From Stenotrophomonas ginsengisoli (GTDB lineage Bacteria > Pseudomonadota > Gammaproteobacteria > Xanthomonadales > Xanthomonadaceae): DNA of 64,000 nt. Location of the stretch: positions 124,001 to 188,000 of the forward strand of contig NZ_LDJM01000018.1 in the NCBI RefSeq assembly GCF_001431485.1. Reading direction: 5' to 3'. This document shows, one piece after another, positions 8,209 to 18,173 of this stretch; positions within the stretch are counted from its first letter, which is position 1; each line of letters opens with the position of its first letter. The notes below the pieces were generated by a model. That model worked only from the letters and a program-made list of their open reading frames with translations. It did no database searches and was not told the origin of the DNA. The translations under genes were made by a program, and so were the position numbers.

Positions 8209-9327
8209 TCAGGCGGGGGAGCCGTCGGCGGTGGGGTAATCGGTATAGCCGTGTGTATCGCCACCGTAATACGTATTGCGGTCCGGCTCGGCCAGCGGCA
8301 GGTCATCGCGTAGGCGGGCCACCAAATCCGGGTTGGAAATGAAGGGCTGGCCGAAGGCGGCCAGATCGATCAGGCCGGCATCGAGCAGGGCCTGGGCGCG
8401 GGCCTTGGTCATCTTGCCGGCCAGGATGATGCTGGGGCGGAAGGCGGCACGGAAATCGGCCAGCAGGGCCTGGTCAATCGCGTGCGGCTGGCCATCGCCG
8501 GTGCCGTTGTCGGACAGGTGCAGGTAGGCGATGCCACGTGCATCCAGCTCGCGTGCCAGTTGCAGGTAGGTTTCGCGGTTGTCCGGATAGGGCTGCATGT
8601 CGAACACGAAACCGTTGGGAGCCAGGCGGATGCCGACCTTGTCCGCGCCGATGCGTGCCACCAGCGCGTCCACCACTTCCAGGGTGAAGCGCAGGCGGTT
8701 GTCGCGGCTGCCGCCGTATTGATCCTGGCGTTGGTTGACGTTGGGGTTGAGGAACTGCTCGAACAGATAGCCATTGGCGGCGTGGATTTCCACCCCGTCA
8801 AAACCGGCCGCCACAGCATTGGCACCGGCATCGGCGAAGGTCTGTACCAGCTGGGCGACCTCATCGGTCTGCATTGCGCGTGGCGGGGTGGGCGGTGCGC
8901 GGCCCGGGGTGCCATCGGGCAGGGTGATGAAGGCAAAGCTGTACGGGCTCTCGGCCACCGGCACCGCGCTGGCGCTCACCGGGGCGCCACCATCGGGTTG
9001 CAGCGAGCTGTGCGACATGCGGCCCACGTGCCAGATCTGGGCGAATATGCGCCCGCCCTTGGCATGCACGGCATCGGTGACCAACTGCCAGCCGGCGGTC
9101 TGCTGCGCCGACCAGATGCCCGGCACGCCGATATAGCCCTGGCCGGCCGGGGTTACCGGGGTGCCTTCGGTGACGATCAAGCCGGCGCTGGCCCGCTGGG
9201 CGTAGTACTGCGCGGTCAGCGCGTTGGCGATCAGGTCCGGGTTGCGCGAGCGGGTCATCGGTGCCATCACGATGCGGTTGGCCAGCGTGGTGCCGGCCAG
9301 GTCATAGGGGGCGAACAGTTCGGTCAT
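8209..9327 (-). CDS. Old Yellow Enzyme family ene-reductase (NemA-like)
   Basis: The 372-residue flavoprotein starts MTELFAPYDLAGTTLANRIV. It carries the OYE hallmarks: MAPMTRSR near the N-terminus, HAANGYLFEQFLNPNVNQR for the substrate-binding His/Asn and FMN site, and QYGGSRDNRLRF. Such NADPH-dependent enzymes (N-ethylmaleimide reductase, xenobiotic reductase) reduce activated C=C bonds and nitro compounds. The start follows AGGATG-like purines. The precise substrate cannot be told from sequence; the HxxN pair marks the NemA/XenB side of the family. Confidence 0.9.
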   Translation of the reverse strand: MTELFAPYDLAGTTLANRIVMAPMTRSRNPDLIANALTAQYYAQRASAGLIVTEGTPVTPAGQGYIGVPGIWSAQQTAGWQLVTDAVHAKGGRIFAQIWHVGRMSHSSLQPDGGAPVSASAVPVAESPYSFAFITLPDGTPGRAPPTPPRAMQTDEVAQLVQTFADAGANAVAAGFDGVEIHAANGYLFEQFLNPNVNQRQDQYGGSRDNRLRFTLEVVDALVARIGADKVGIRLAPNGFVFDMQPYPDNRETYLQLARELDARGIAYLHLSDNGTGDGQPHAIDQALLADFRAAFRPSIILAGKMTKARAQALLDAGLIDLAAFGQPFISNPDLVARLRDDLPLAEPDRNTYYGGDTHGYTDYPTADGSPA

Positions 9328-9463
9328 GGGGGCATCCTGTTGATCGGCATGACAGGGTTGCACAGGCCCCGGGAGCTGTCTGTCATCGCTCCTGCAATGC
9401 TGTGTTTGACTTGCTTGCGCCGCCGATGGCCCCATGGGCGGGGGCCACCGCAGGTAGCCGGAT

Positions 9464-11830
9464 TCAGCGCGCTGGCTGCAGTTGCAGGGTGTGCTGCGCC
9501 GGGCCGGGCAGGAACGGGGTGGGGCGGCCGGCTTCCCAGTCGTCATGGCCGGTGCCCCAGTAGGGCGAGAGCGGGTGGCCGCTCTGGCCGCCGGGCATGT
9601 GCACGATGCCGTCGGCCTCGTGCCCGGGCGAGACCACCATGCGCTGCGAGGCGCCAAAGGCCGGGCCCTGCACGCGCGGCAGGTGCGCATCCCCGGGCAG
9701 GGCGTGGGCGGGCATGCACAGCCAGCGCTTGGCCAGTGCCGGCAGTGCCCGCGATACCGGGTGGCAGATGGCCGTGGTGTTGCGCTCACCCCAGCTGCGT
9801 TGGCTCAGGTCCGGCCCCTGGGTGGACAGGTCGGTTTCCAGTTGCCGCGCCACATCGGCCAGCAGGGCGTCCCAGCTGGCATGACCGGGCGGCAGCAGGT
9901 GGGCCGGGCGTTGCTGCAGCAGCGGCCAGACCACGCCTTCCAGCTGCGGCAGGCGCGGAGCCACGTAGTCATTGCCCAGGGCGGCGCGGGCCGGCGCGGT
10001 GTAGGCGCTTTCCAGCGTGTCCAGGGTGATGCCGCGGAAGCCACGGGCCAGCCGGTAGCTCACCGAATCCACCGAGGCGCGGCCTTCCCATTGCCGGCTG
10101 GCCGCTTCCAGCCGCTGCAGGGCGGGGTCATCGCTGCCACTGACGGTCTGCCGCAGCAGCTGCCACCAGCGCTGCATCAGCAGGGCGCGGTCATCGAGCT
10201 GGATGGCCAGCAGGTCGGCTTCGTCGAACTGTTGCCGGGCGAACAAACCATCGCGGATCTGCAGCCCGCGTGCGCCCAGGTCATATCCGCCATCACCGAC
10301 GACGGCCAGGTCTTCACTGCCCACCACACGGCCATTGGCGGTCCACAGGCGGTGCTCGGCCGGGTCGATCAGGCTGGGGGCCTGGTCGGTGCGGTTGTCC
10401 CAGGCCGGGCAGTTGGCGGCTGTCTGCCCGGTGTTCATGGCCGCTGCCGGGCAGCGAGGATCGCGTGCCGGGCGGGTGCCGATCAGGCGCCAGCCGATGC
10501 GTCCGTGGCGGTCGGCCAGCAGCAGGTTCTGTGCCGGGATGCCGGAGCGGTCGGCGATGGCCTGGGCACTGTCGATGTCGGTGGCGCGGGCCATGTCGGC
10601 AAAATCCAGGCGCACCGCGCCGGGCAGATGTGCGGTCCAGCGCAGGGCCAGGGCGCCGCCATCGGGGCGCTTGTGCAGCACCGGGCCCCAATCGCTTTCT
10701 TCCACGGTCAAGGTCTGTGGTGCGGCGCCGGCCACCCGCAGGGTCTCCTGATGGCGGCGCACGCCAGCCAGCTGGGCGGCGCTGAGCGGGGCGAAATCGG
10801 CGGTGTCGATATAGCTGTTGGTGAAGCCCCAGGCCACATGGCCGTTGCTGCCCACGATCACCGCCGGCAGGCCGGGCAGGCTGAAACCGCTGACATCCAC
10901 CTGGCCATCGGCCGCCAGCGCATCGGCATAACGCAGGCGCACGCGGAACCAGATGTTGGGCGCACGCAGGCCTAGGTGCATGTCATCGGCCAGAATCGCC
11001 CGGCCATCGGCGGTGAGTGCCCCGGCCACGGCGAAGTTGTTGCTGCCCTTGACCTCGTCCTGCGAGGGCGAGGAGTGTGCGGGTGCTGCGGTCGGGCCCT
11101 GGCGCAGGTCCAGCTGCTGCACATCCGGCAGCGTGGCATCGCCCAAGGCTGCGCCGAACAGGGGGGCATCGGAGCTGCTGCCAGGGTGGCTGAGCAGGGC
11201 GAACAAGGCCGGTGGCAGGTGCGCCTGCAGCTGGGCCAGGCCCAGTTCGCGGCCGTTGTTGCTGTCCTGCAGGTCGGCATACATGGCCAGGCCGGTCAGC
11301 ACCGAATCCTCCAGCGTCCACGGGCGCGGCTGCTGGCGCAGCAGCAGGTAGGGCCAGGGGCGCACTTCGAGCGCGGCCAAGCCGGCATTGACGCCATCGC
11401 GGTAGGCCTCCATCACCGCGCGCTTGTCGCCCAGTGCCAGGGCCAGGTTGTCCTGGGTGCGTGCGCGCAGGCGGTGCACGCGCATCTTGCGGTCCATCGG
11501 CAGGGCGGCCGGGCCGAACAACTCGGCCAGCTCGCCGGCGGCAGAGCGGCGCATCAGGTCCATTTCAAAGTAGCGTTCCTGGGCATGGATGAAGCCCAGT
11601 GCCCGGGCCATGTCCTGTTCGTTGTCGGCCTGGAGGCTGACCACGCCCAGTGGGTCGCGTTGCACGCTCACGCTGCTGCCCAGGCCGGCCAGCGCCTGCT
11701 GCCCATCCAGCTGCGGCAGGCTGCCGCGCAGGGCCAACACCGCGGCCAGCAGGGTGATGGCGAGCAGGGCCAGCACGGCCACTACGGCCCACAACAACCA
11801 GCGTGACCAACGGCGCAGCGGGTGGGCCAT
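9464..11830 (-). CDS. Penicillin acylase family hydrolase
   Basis: The 788-residue protein begins with a membrane segment (WLLWAVVAVLALLAITLLAAV, about residues 11-31), so it is anchored in or exported across the inner membrane. The Ntn-hydrolase signature KGSNNFAVAG marks the self-cleavage point where a Ser becomes the N-terminal nucleophile of the beta chain. Upstream are the alpha-chain repeats GFIHAQERYFEMDLMRR and ELAELFG. Members cleave amides, including penicillins, acyl-homoserine lactones or cyclic lipopeptides; the substrate here is not predictable. Both flanking gaps (9328-9463, 11831-11977) show no further gene. Confidence 0.88.
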   Translation of the reverse strand: MAHPLRRWSRWLLWAVVAVLALLAITLLAAVLALRGSLPQLDGQQALAGLGSSVSVQRDPLGVVSLQADNEQDMARALGFIHAQERYFEMDLMRRSAAGELAELFGPAALPMDRKMRVHRLRARTQDNLALALGDKRAVMEAYRDGVNAGLAALEVRPWPYLLLRQQPRPWTLEDSVLTGLAMYADLQDSNNGRELGLAQLQAHLPPALFALLSHPGSSSDAPLFGAALGDATLPDVQQLDLRQGPTAAPAHSSPSQDEVKGSNNFAVAGALTADGRAILADDMHLGLRAPNIWFRVRLRYADALAADGQVDVSGFSLPGLPAVIVGSNGHVAWGFTNSYIDTADFAPLSAAQLAGVRRHQETLRVAGAAPQTLTVEESDWGPVLHKRPDGGALALRWTAHLPGAVRLDFADMARATDIDSAQAIADRSGIPAQNLLLADRHGRIGWRLIGTRPARDPRCPAAAMNTGQTAANCPAWDNRTDQAPSLIDPAEHRLWTANGRVVGSEDLAVVGDGGYDLGARGLQIRDGLFARQQFDEADLLAIQLDDRALLMQRWWQLLRQTVSGSDDPALQRLEAASRQWEGRASVDSVSYRLARGFRGITLDTLESAYTAPARAALGNDYVAPRLPQLEGVVWPLLQQRPAHLLPPGHASWDALLADVARQLETDLSTQGPDLSQRSWGERNTTAICHPVSRALPALAKRWLCMPAHALPGDAHLPRVQGPAFGASQRMVVSPGHEADGIVHMPGGQSGHPLSPYWGTGHDDWEAGRPTPFLPGPAQHTLQLQPAR

Positions 11831-11977
11831 GGTGTTTCCCCAGAGGATGAATACGGCGATTGCAGCACGTCACCCCGGCCACCTGCAAACGAAGTGCAAG
11901 TGCGACTGATTGGCTTTTGAACATGGCCGGAAAAGATCGGGCATGATGCCCGCCATCACTGCAAGGGAGCCCCCGAC

Positions 11978-12466
11978 ATGAAAGGCAACACCGCCGTTAT
12001 CGATTGCCTCAAGGCCCTGCTGCGTGGCGAGCTGGCCGCGCGCGACCAATATTTCATCCATTCCCGTCGCTACGAGGACCAAGGCCTGATGGCGCTGTAC
12101 GAGCGCCTGAACCACGAGATGGAAGAAGAAACCCAGCACGCCGACGCCCTGCTGCGCCGCATCCTGTTCCTGGGTGGCAACCCGGACATGAGCCCGGTGG
12201 CCTTCGAGCCGGGCGTGGACGTGGTGTCCATGCTGCAGAAGGACCTGGAAACTGAGTACCTGGTGCGCAACAACCTGGCCGCCGGCATGAAGCTGTGTGA
12301 AGAGCAGGGCGACTACGTCAGCCGCGACATCCTGCTGGCCCAGCTCAAGGACACCGAACAGGACCACGCCTGGTGGCTGGAGCAGCAGCTGAGCCTGATC
12401 AAGCGCATCGGCCTGGAGCTGTACCAGGCCAGCAAGCTGGCCGGTGGCACCAGCGTCGGCCACTGA
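11978..12466 (+). CDS. bfr: Bacterioferritin-like protein lacking haem Met52
   Basis: The 162-residue ferritin-like four-helix protein starts [19 protein letters not shown]. The ferroxidase ligands expected by alignment with E. coli Bfr are present (E18, E51, H54, and C-terminal EQDH). Position 52, the haem-coordinating Met in E. coli, is Thr in EETQHAD. The protein is therefore probably a haem-free iron-storage bacterioferritin, or the partner subunit of a mixed shell as seen with Pseudomonas FtnA. The gene has a GGGAG-type ribosome-binding site and its own terminator. Confidence 0.85.
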   Translation: MKGNTAVIDCLKALLRGELAARDQYFIHSRRYEDQGLMALYERLNHEMEEETQHADALLRRILFLGGNPDMSPVAFEPGVDVVSMLQKDLETEYLVRNNLAAGMKLCEEQGDYVSRDILLAQLKDTEQDHAWWLEQQLSLIKRIGLELYQASKLAGGTSVGH

Positions 12467-12494
12467 GCGCAGCGGTTTCAGGCAACAAACAAGA

Positions 12495-12519
12495 ACCCGG
12501 GCACTGCCCGGGTTTTTTT
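12495..12519 (+). terminator. Intrinsic terminator after bfr
   Basis: Stem ACCCGGGC / GCCCGGGT (12495-12502 with 12506-12513), loop ACT, then TTTTTTT: a strong rho-independent terminator. Confidence 0.85.
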
Positions 12520-12630
12520 GTGCCGCACTGGCGCTATCAAGGCCGGCTGCATCGCCATGGCCATGCCTACGCTGTGTGCTGGTTGGAATACAGTGCTGTA
12601 TCCCAGGCTGCGATGACAGGAGGTCGTGAC

Positions 12631-13488
12631 ATGTCCGCCAGGTTTCCACATACGTTTGCCCTTGCAGCGTCCTTGATGCTGCTTGCCGCCTGCACCGCAA
12701 GCGACGCTCCGGGGAAAGCAGGTTCCAACGCCATGGGGCGCGCCAGCAATCGTGATTCAACGGCGCTGCTTGACCCAGCGCGCCAGCTCTATCGCTATGG
12801 CAGTGGCACCTGTCGTGAACTGGGCAAGCTGCCTGCGCCATGGCGGGAGCTGGTTCACCAGCGCTACGAAAAACCGGGGCCATGGGGACGATTTCCACCG
12901 GGCTACAGTACGGTGACCAAATATCCCAGCTCCACCACGGAGGTGCGCCTGGAGGCCGAATATGCGCAGTTGGGAGTGCCGCCCGCCAATACGCTGCCCG
13001 GTACCATTCGCCGGGGTGGTTTGCTGCAGGACGTTGCAGTCCTGTCGCTGGGGCCATCACTGGAAGATAGTCCGCACTGGATACACTCGAAAATACTGGA
13101 GGTGCTTTCGGGTATACAGCCAGGTTGGCGGACACAGCAAGCGATTCCATTCAAAACCAGTTGGGGGGAGGAGCTTGCTTACGTGCCGATGAAGGCGCCG
13201 TTCCCAGTCAGTGATGGCTTCTGGGTGTATGCAGCGGGTCCCAACGAAGATGAATTGTCTCCACTTGTGATAATCAGCCCATCTCAGCGGGCGGGTGTGC
13301 ATTGCTACCAGAACTACAACATGCCGAACCCCACCTGCATGGGGGTGATCCTGTTGAGCGACGACGAGGTTGCCACGATTGATGTGAACTACGAAGCGCT
13401 GGGCATGCTGCAGGAAGTGGTGGCGTCAATGATCGAGGCCGCGCGCACCATCCGCGTGGATTGTCCTGTGGAAGGGCCGGCAGCATGA
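12631..13488 (+). CDS. Lipoprotein of unknown function, copy A
   Basis: The 285-residue protein starts MSARFPHTFALAASLMLLAAC, a lipoprotein signal with the lipidated Cys at 21, after AGGAGG seven bases upstream. I do not recognise the family. Conserved blocks shared with the next two genes are LLDPARQLYRY, GTCRELGKLPAPWR, EKPGPWGRF, EYAQLGVPPANTLPGTIRR, APFPVS, GVHCYQNYN and NYEALGMLQEVVASMI. It is the first of three tandem paralogues on the + strand. Aromatic and Cys-rich conserved patches suggest a folded periplasmic domain. An orphan-immunity role is conceivable given the T4SS toxin locus elsewhere in the window, but nothing in the sequence shows it. Confidence 0.8.
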   Translation: MSARFPHTFALAASLMLLAACTASDAPGKAGSNAMGRASNRDSTALLDPARQLYRYGSGTCRELGKLPAPWRELVHQRYEKPGPWGRFPPGYSTVTKYPSSTTEVRLEAEYAQLGVPPANTLPGTIRRGGLLQDVAVLSLGPSLEDSPHWIHSKILEVLSGIQPGWRTQQAIPFKTSWGEELAYVPMKAPFPVSDGFWVYAAGPNEDELSPLVIISPSQRAGVHCYQNYNMPNPTCMGVILLSDDEVATIDVNYEALGMLQEVVASMIEAARTIRVDCPVEGPAA

Positions 13489-13581
13489 CTGACCGTATCG
13501 GAAGCCCGGTCACGATATTCATCGCTCAGCGATGGCAATATCCGTGCGTTGCATTCTTGACTGAGTGAATGCGGCTCCGTA

Positions 13582-13794
13582 GATGCTGCCAAGACAGGAG
13601 GTTTTGACATGCATACCTGCTTTGCAGGCACGCCGGCCTTCGCAGCGTGGTTGAGCCTGGCGGCCGTGCTGGCGGCCTGCACGCCTGAAAAATCGTATTC
13701 CGAGCAGACAGCAATGTCTGCTGAAGCTGAGACTGGCAGCAAGGATTTTTATTACGAAGAGCTGCTTGACCCAGCGCGCCAGCTCTATCGCTAT
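13582..13794 (+). repeat. 213-bp exact direct repeat, copy 1
   Basis: This stretch, covering the ribosome-binding site and first 62 codons of lipoprotein copy B, is identical to 14514-14726 at a constant offset of 932 bases. The first mismatch is C13795 versus G14727. Identity over non-coding and coding bases alike implies recent duplication or gene conversion. Confidence 0.9.
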
Positions 13795-14487
13795 CGCAGT
13801 GGCACCTGTCGCGAACTGGGCAAGCTGCCTGCGCCATGGCGGAAGTACGACAGCAGGCGTTATGAAAAACCGGGGCCTTGGGGGCGATTCACACCGGGGT
13901 ATGATTGGGGGCCGATGGTCAGCGTTACCGCCACCGAGCTGATTCTGGAGGCAGAGTATGCGCAGTTAGGGGTGCCGCCTGCCAATACGTTGCCCGGCAC
14001 GATACGCCGATCAGGATTGCAACAGGATGTTGCGTTGCTGGGACTTGGAGGGCGCATCGACAGGAGTTCTTTCCGAGAAATGAGAGTGGTTCAGCAGGCA
14101 CTGTCTGTGGCGCTGCCTGATTGGAGCCCGCAGCAACCGCTTCCGTTCAAGAGCCCTTTGGGGAAGGACCGGGTGTACGTGCCCATGAAGGCCCCGTTTC
14201 CGGTCAGCGCTCAGTACGGGGTCTATGCTGAAGGTCCGGACCACCTTAGCGATAAGTCGTCGCTGGTGATCATTAACCCGATCCAGGGTGCGGGTGTGTA
14301 TTGCAAACAGGATTACAACTGGCCTAATCGGAGTTGCATGGGCGTGATCACGCTGGGAGAGGGTGAGGTCGCGACGATGAATATAAACTACGAAGCGCTC
14401 GGCATGCTGCAGGAAGTGGTGGCGTCAATGATCGACGCCGCACGCGCCATCCGCGTGGACTGTCCTGTGCAAGGACGGGTGCAATGA
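13609..14487 (+). CDS. Lipoprotein of unknown function, copy B
   Basis: The 292-residue paralogue starts MHTCFAGTPAFAAWLSLAAVL with lipobox LAAC and an AGGAGG site. The mature part shares the copy A blocks but is the most divergent of the three: it has KYDSRRYEKPGPWGRFTPGYDWGPM where the others have the LVHQRYEK version, and GLGGRIDRSSFREMRVVQQAL in the central region. The gap of 120 bases upstream shows no gene. Function unknown. Confidence 0.8.
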   Translation: MHTCFAGTPAFAAWLSLAAVLAACTPEKSYSEQTAMSAEAETGSKDFYYEELLDPARQLYRYRSGTCRELGKLPAPWRKYDSRRYEKPGPWGRFTPGYDWGPMVSVTATELILEAEYAQLGVPPANTLPGTIRRSGLQQDVALLGLGGRIDRSSFREMRVVQQALSVALPDWSPQQPLPFKSPLGKDRVYVPMKAPFPVSAQYGVYAEGPDHLSDKSSLVIINPIQGAGVYCKQDYNWPNRSCMGVITLGEGEVATMNINYEALGMLQEVVASMIDAARAIRVDCPVQGRVQ

Positions 14488-14513
14488 CCTGCCGTATCGG
14501 TAGCGGCGCCGAT

Positions 14514-14726
14514 GATGCTGCCAAGACAGGAGGTTTTGACATGCATACCTGCTTTGCAGGCACGCCGGCCTTCGCAGCGTGGTTGAGCCTGGCGGCCGTG
14601 CTGGCGGCCTGCACGCCTGAAAAATCGTATTCCGAGCAGACAGCAATGTCTGCTGAAGCTGAGACTGGCAGCAAGGATTTTTATTACGAAGAGCTGCTTG
14701 ACCCAGCGCGCCAGCTCTATCGCTAT
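14514..14726 (+). repeat. 213-bp exact direct repeat, copy 2
   Basis: Identical to 13582-13794. It supplies the ribosome-binding site, signal peptide and N-terminus of lipoprotein copy C. Confidence 0.9.
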
Positions 14727-15419
14727 GGCAGTGGCACCTGTCGTGAACTGGGCAAGCTGCCTGCTCCATGGCGGAAGCTGGTTCATCAGCGCTACGAAAA
14801 ACCGGGGCCATGGGGACGATTTCCACCGGGCTACAGTTCGGTGACCAAATATCCTAGCTCCACCACGGAGGTGCGCCTGGAGGCCGAATATGCGCAGTTG
14901 GGAGTGCCGCCCGCCAACACGCTGCCCGGTACCATTCGCCGGGGGGGCTTGCTGCAGGATGTTGCAGTGCTGTCGCTGGGACGGCCACTGGATGAACATG
15001 CACACTGGGTACACGCGATCATCCTGGAGGTTCTTTCTGGGGTGGAGCCCGGTTGGCGTACGCAGCAACAGATTCCATACACGACCAGTTCGGGGGAGGA
15101 GCGGGTTTACGTGCCGATGCAAGCGCCGTTCCCGGTCAGTGATGGCTTCTGGGTCTATGCAGACGGCCCGGACTATCTGAGTGATAAATCGCCCTTGGTG
15201 ATCATCAACCCGGCCCAGCGGGCGGGTGTGCACTGCTATCAGAACTACAACAAGCCCAATCCGAGCTGCATGGGGTTGATCCTGCTGGGCGACGACGAGG
15301 TGGCCACGATTGATGTGAACTACGAAGCACTGGGCATGCTGCAGGAAGTGGTGGCGTCAATGATCGAGGCCGCGCGCGCCATCCGGGTGGGCTGCCCTGG
15401 GGAAGGGCCGGCGGCATGA
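14541..15419 (+). CDS. Lipoprotein of unknown function, copy C (chimeric)
   Basis: The 292-residue protein has the signal peptide and first 62 residues of copy B, but from there on follows copy A closely (LVHQRYEKPGPWGRFPPGYS, VTKYPSSTTEVRLEAEY, the PVSDGFWVYA block and the same C-terminus). The start ATG at 14541 follows AGGAGG exactly as in copy B. The gene therefore looks like a recombinant or conversion product of its two neighbours. Function unknown. Confidence 0.8.
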   Translation: MHTCFAGTPAFAAWLSLAAVLAACTPEKSYSEQTAMSAEAETGSKDFYYEELLDPARQLYRYGSGTCRELGKLPAPWRKLVHQRYEKPGPWGRFPPGYSSVTKYPSSTTEVRLEAEYAQLGVPPANTLPGTIRRGGLLQDVAVLSLGRPLDEHAHWVHAIILEVLSGVEPGWRTQQQIPYTTSSGEERVYVPMQAPFPVSDGFWVYADGPDYLSDKSPLVIINPAQRAGVHCYQNYNKPNPSCMGLILLGDDEVATIDVNYEALGMLQEVVASMIEAARAIRVGCPGEGPAA

Positions 15420-15529
15420 CTGACCGTCCCCGCGCCCCGATTCCGCTCAGTAGGCACAAGTTCAGGCGCTGCGCCCGAGGTGGCAATCAATGTCAAAGGT
15501 TGGCGGCTGCCGGCAACGCTGGCCGGGGT

Positions 15530-15600
15530 TGTAGGAGCGACCTCCGGTCGCGATCGGGCAACAGGTGAGGTTGAGTTGTCGCGGCTTGAGCCGCTCCCAC
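15530..15600. repeat. Pair of inverted REP-like palindromes
   Basis: GTAGGAGCGACCTCCGGTCG (from 15531) and, in inverted orientation, TCGCGGCTTGAGCCGCTCCC (up to 15599) flank a 20-base spacer. This GTAGGAGCGAC...GCTCCCAC arrangement is typical of REP/BIME elements in Pseudomonas and xanthomonads. It occupies part of the 400-base gap 15420-15819, which holds no complete gene. Confidence 0.65.
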
Positions 15601-15629
15601 AAGGCGCGGAGGCATTGGTGCAGGAAAGC

Positions 15630-15656
15630 AAAAGGCCCCACCAAGTGGGGCCTTTT
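15630..15656. terminator. Bidirectional terminator downstream of lipoprotein C and parC
   Basis: A perfect 12-bp stem AAAAGGCCCCAC / GTGGGGCCTTTT with loop CAA serves either direction, since A and T runs flank both arms. It separates the + strand lipoproteins from the - strand parC. Confidence 0.8.
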
Positions 15657-15669
15657 GTTGTTTAAGCGC

Positions 15670-15745
15670 CTCGCCGCGCGCCGATGCAGTGCGCAGTGGG
15701 CTTGCGCTTATTCCACCGCCAGACCATCCACCTTCTGCCGCGCCA
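15670..15745 (-). pseudogene. Duplicated remnant of the parC 3' end
   Basis: On the minus strand this segment encodes [12 protein letters not shown] followed by TAA (stop at 15708-15710), nearly matching the true ParC end [11 protein letters not shown] about 110 bases away. The similarity continues past the stop (fragments such as CGCC.CGCGC, GCAGTG and GGGCTTG in the same order). It is too short to encode anything and looks like a leftover of a tandem duplication or allelic replacement. Confidence 0.6.
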
Positions 15746-15819
15746 TGTACATCCATGAGCGGCAGGAATGACGAACGCGTCGCCACGCGCCCGGGCAGTG
15801 ATGTGCCGGGCTTGTGGAC

Positions 15820-18063
<2,244 letters not shown>

Positions 18064-18173
18064 GCGGAAAGTTACCAGTAGCCAGGAAAGGCGGCGCCAG
18101 GCGCCGGCACAGCCTGCTGATTATCCGCATGACGCGGCCGATGCCAAGCACTGTGCTTGGCCGCAGCGTGCAA

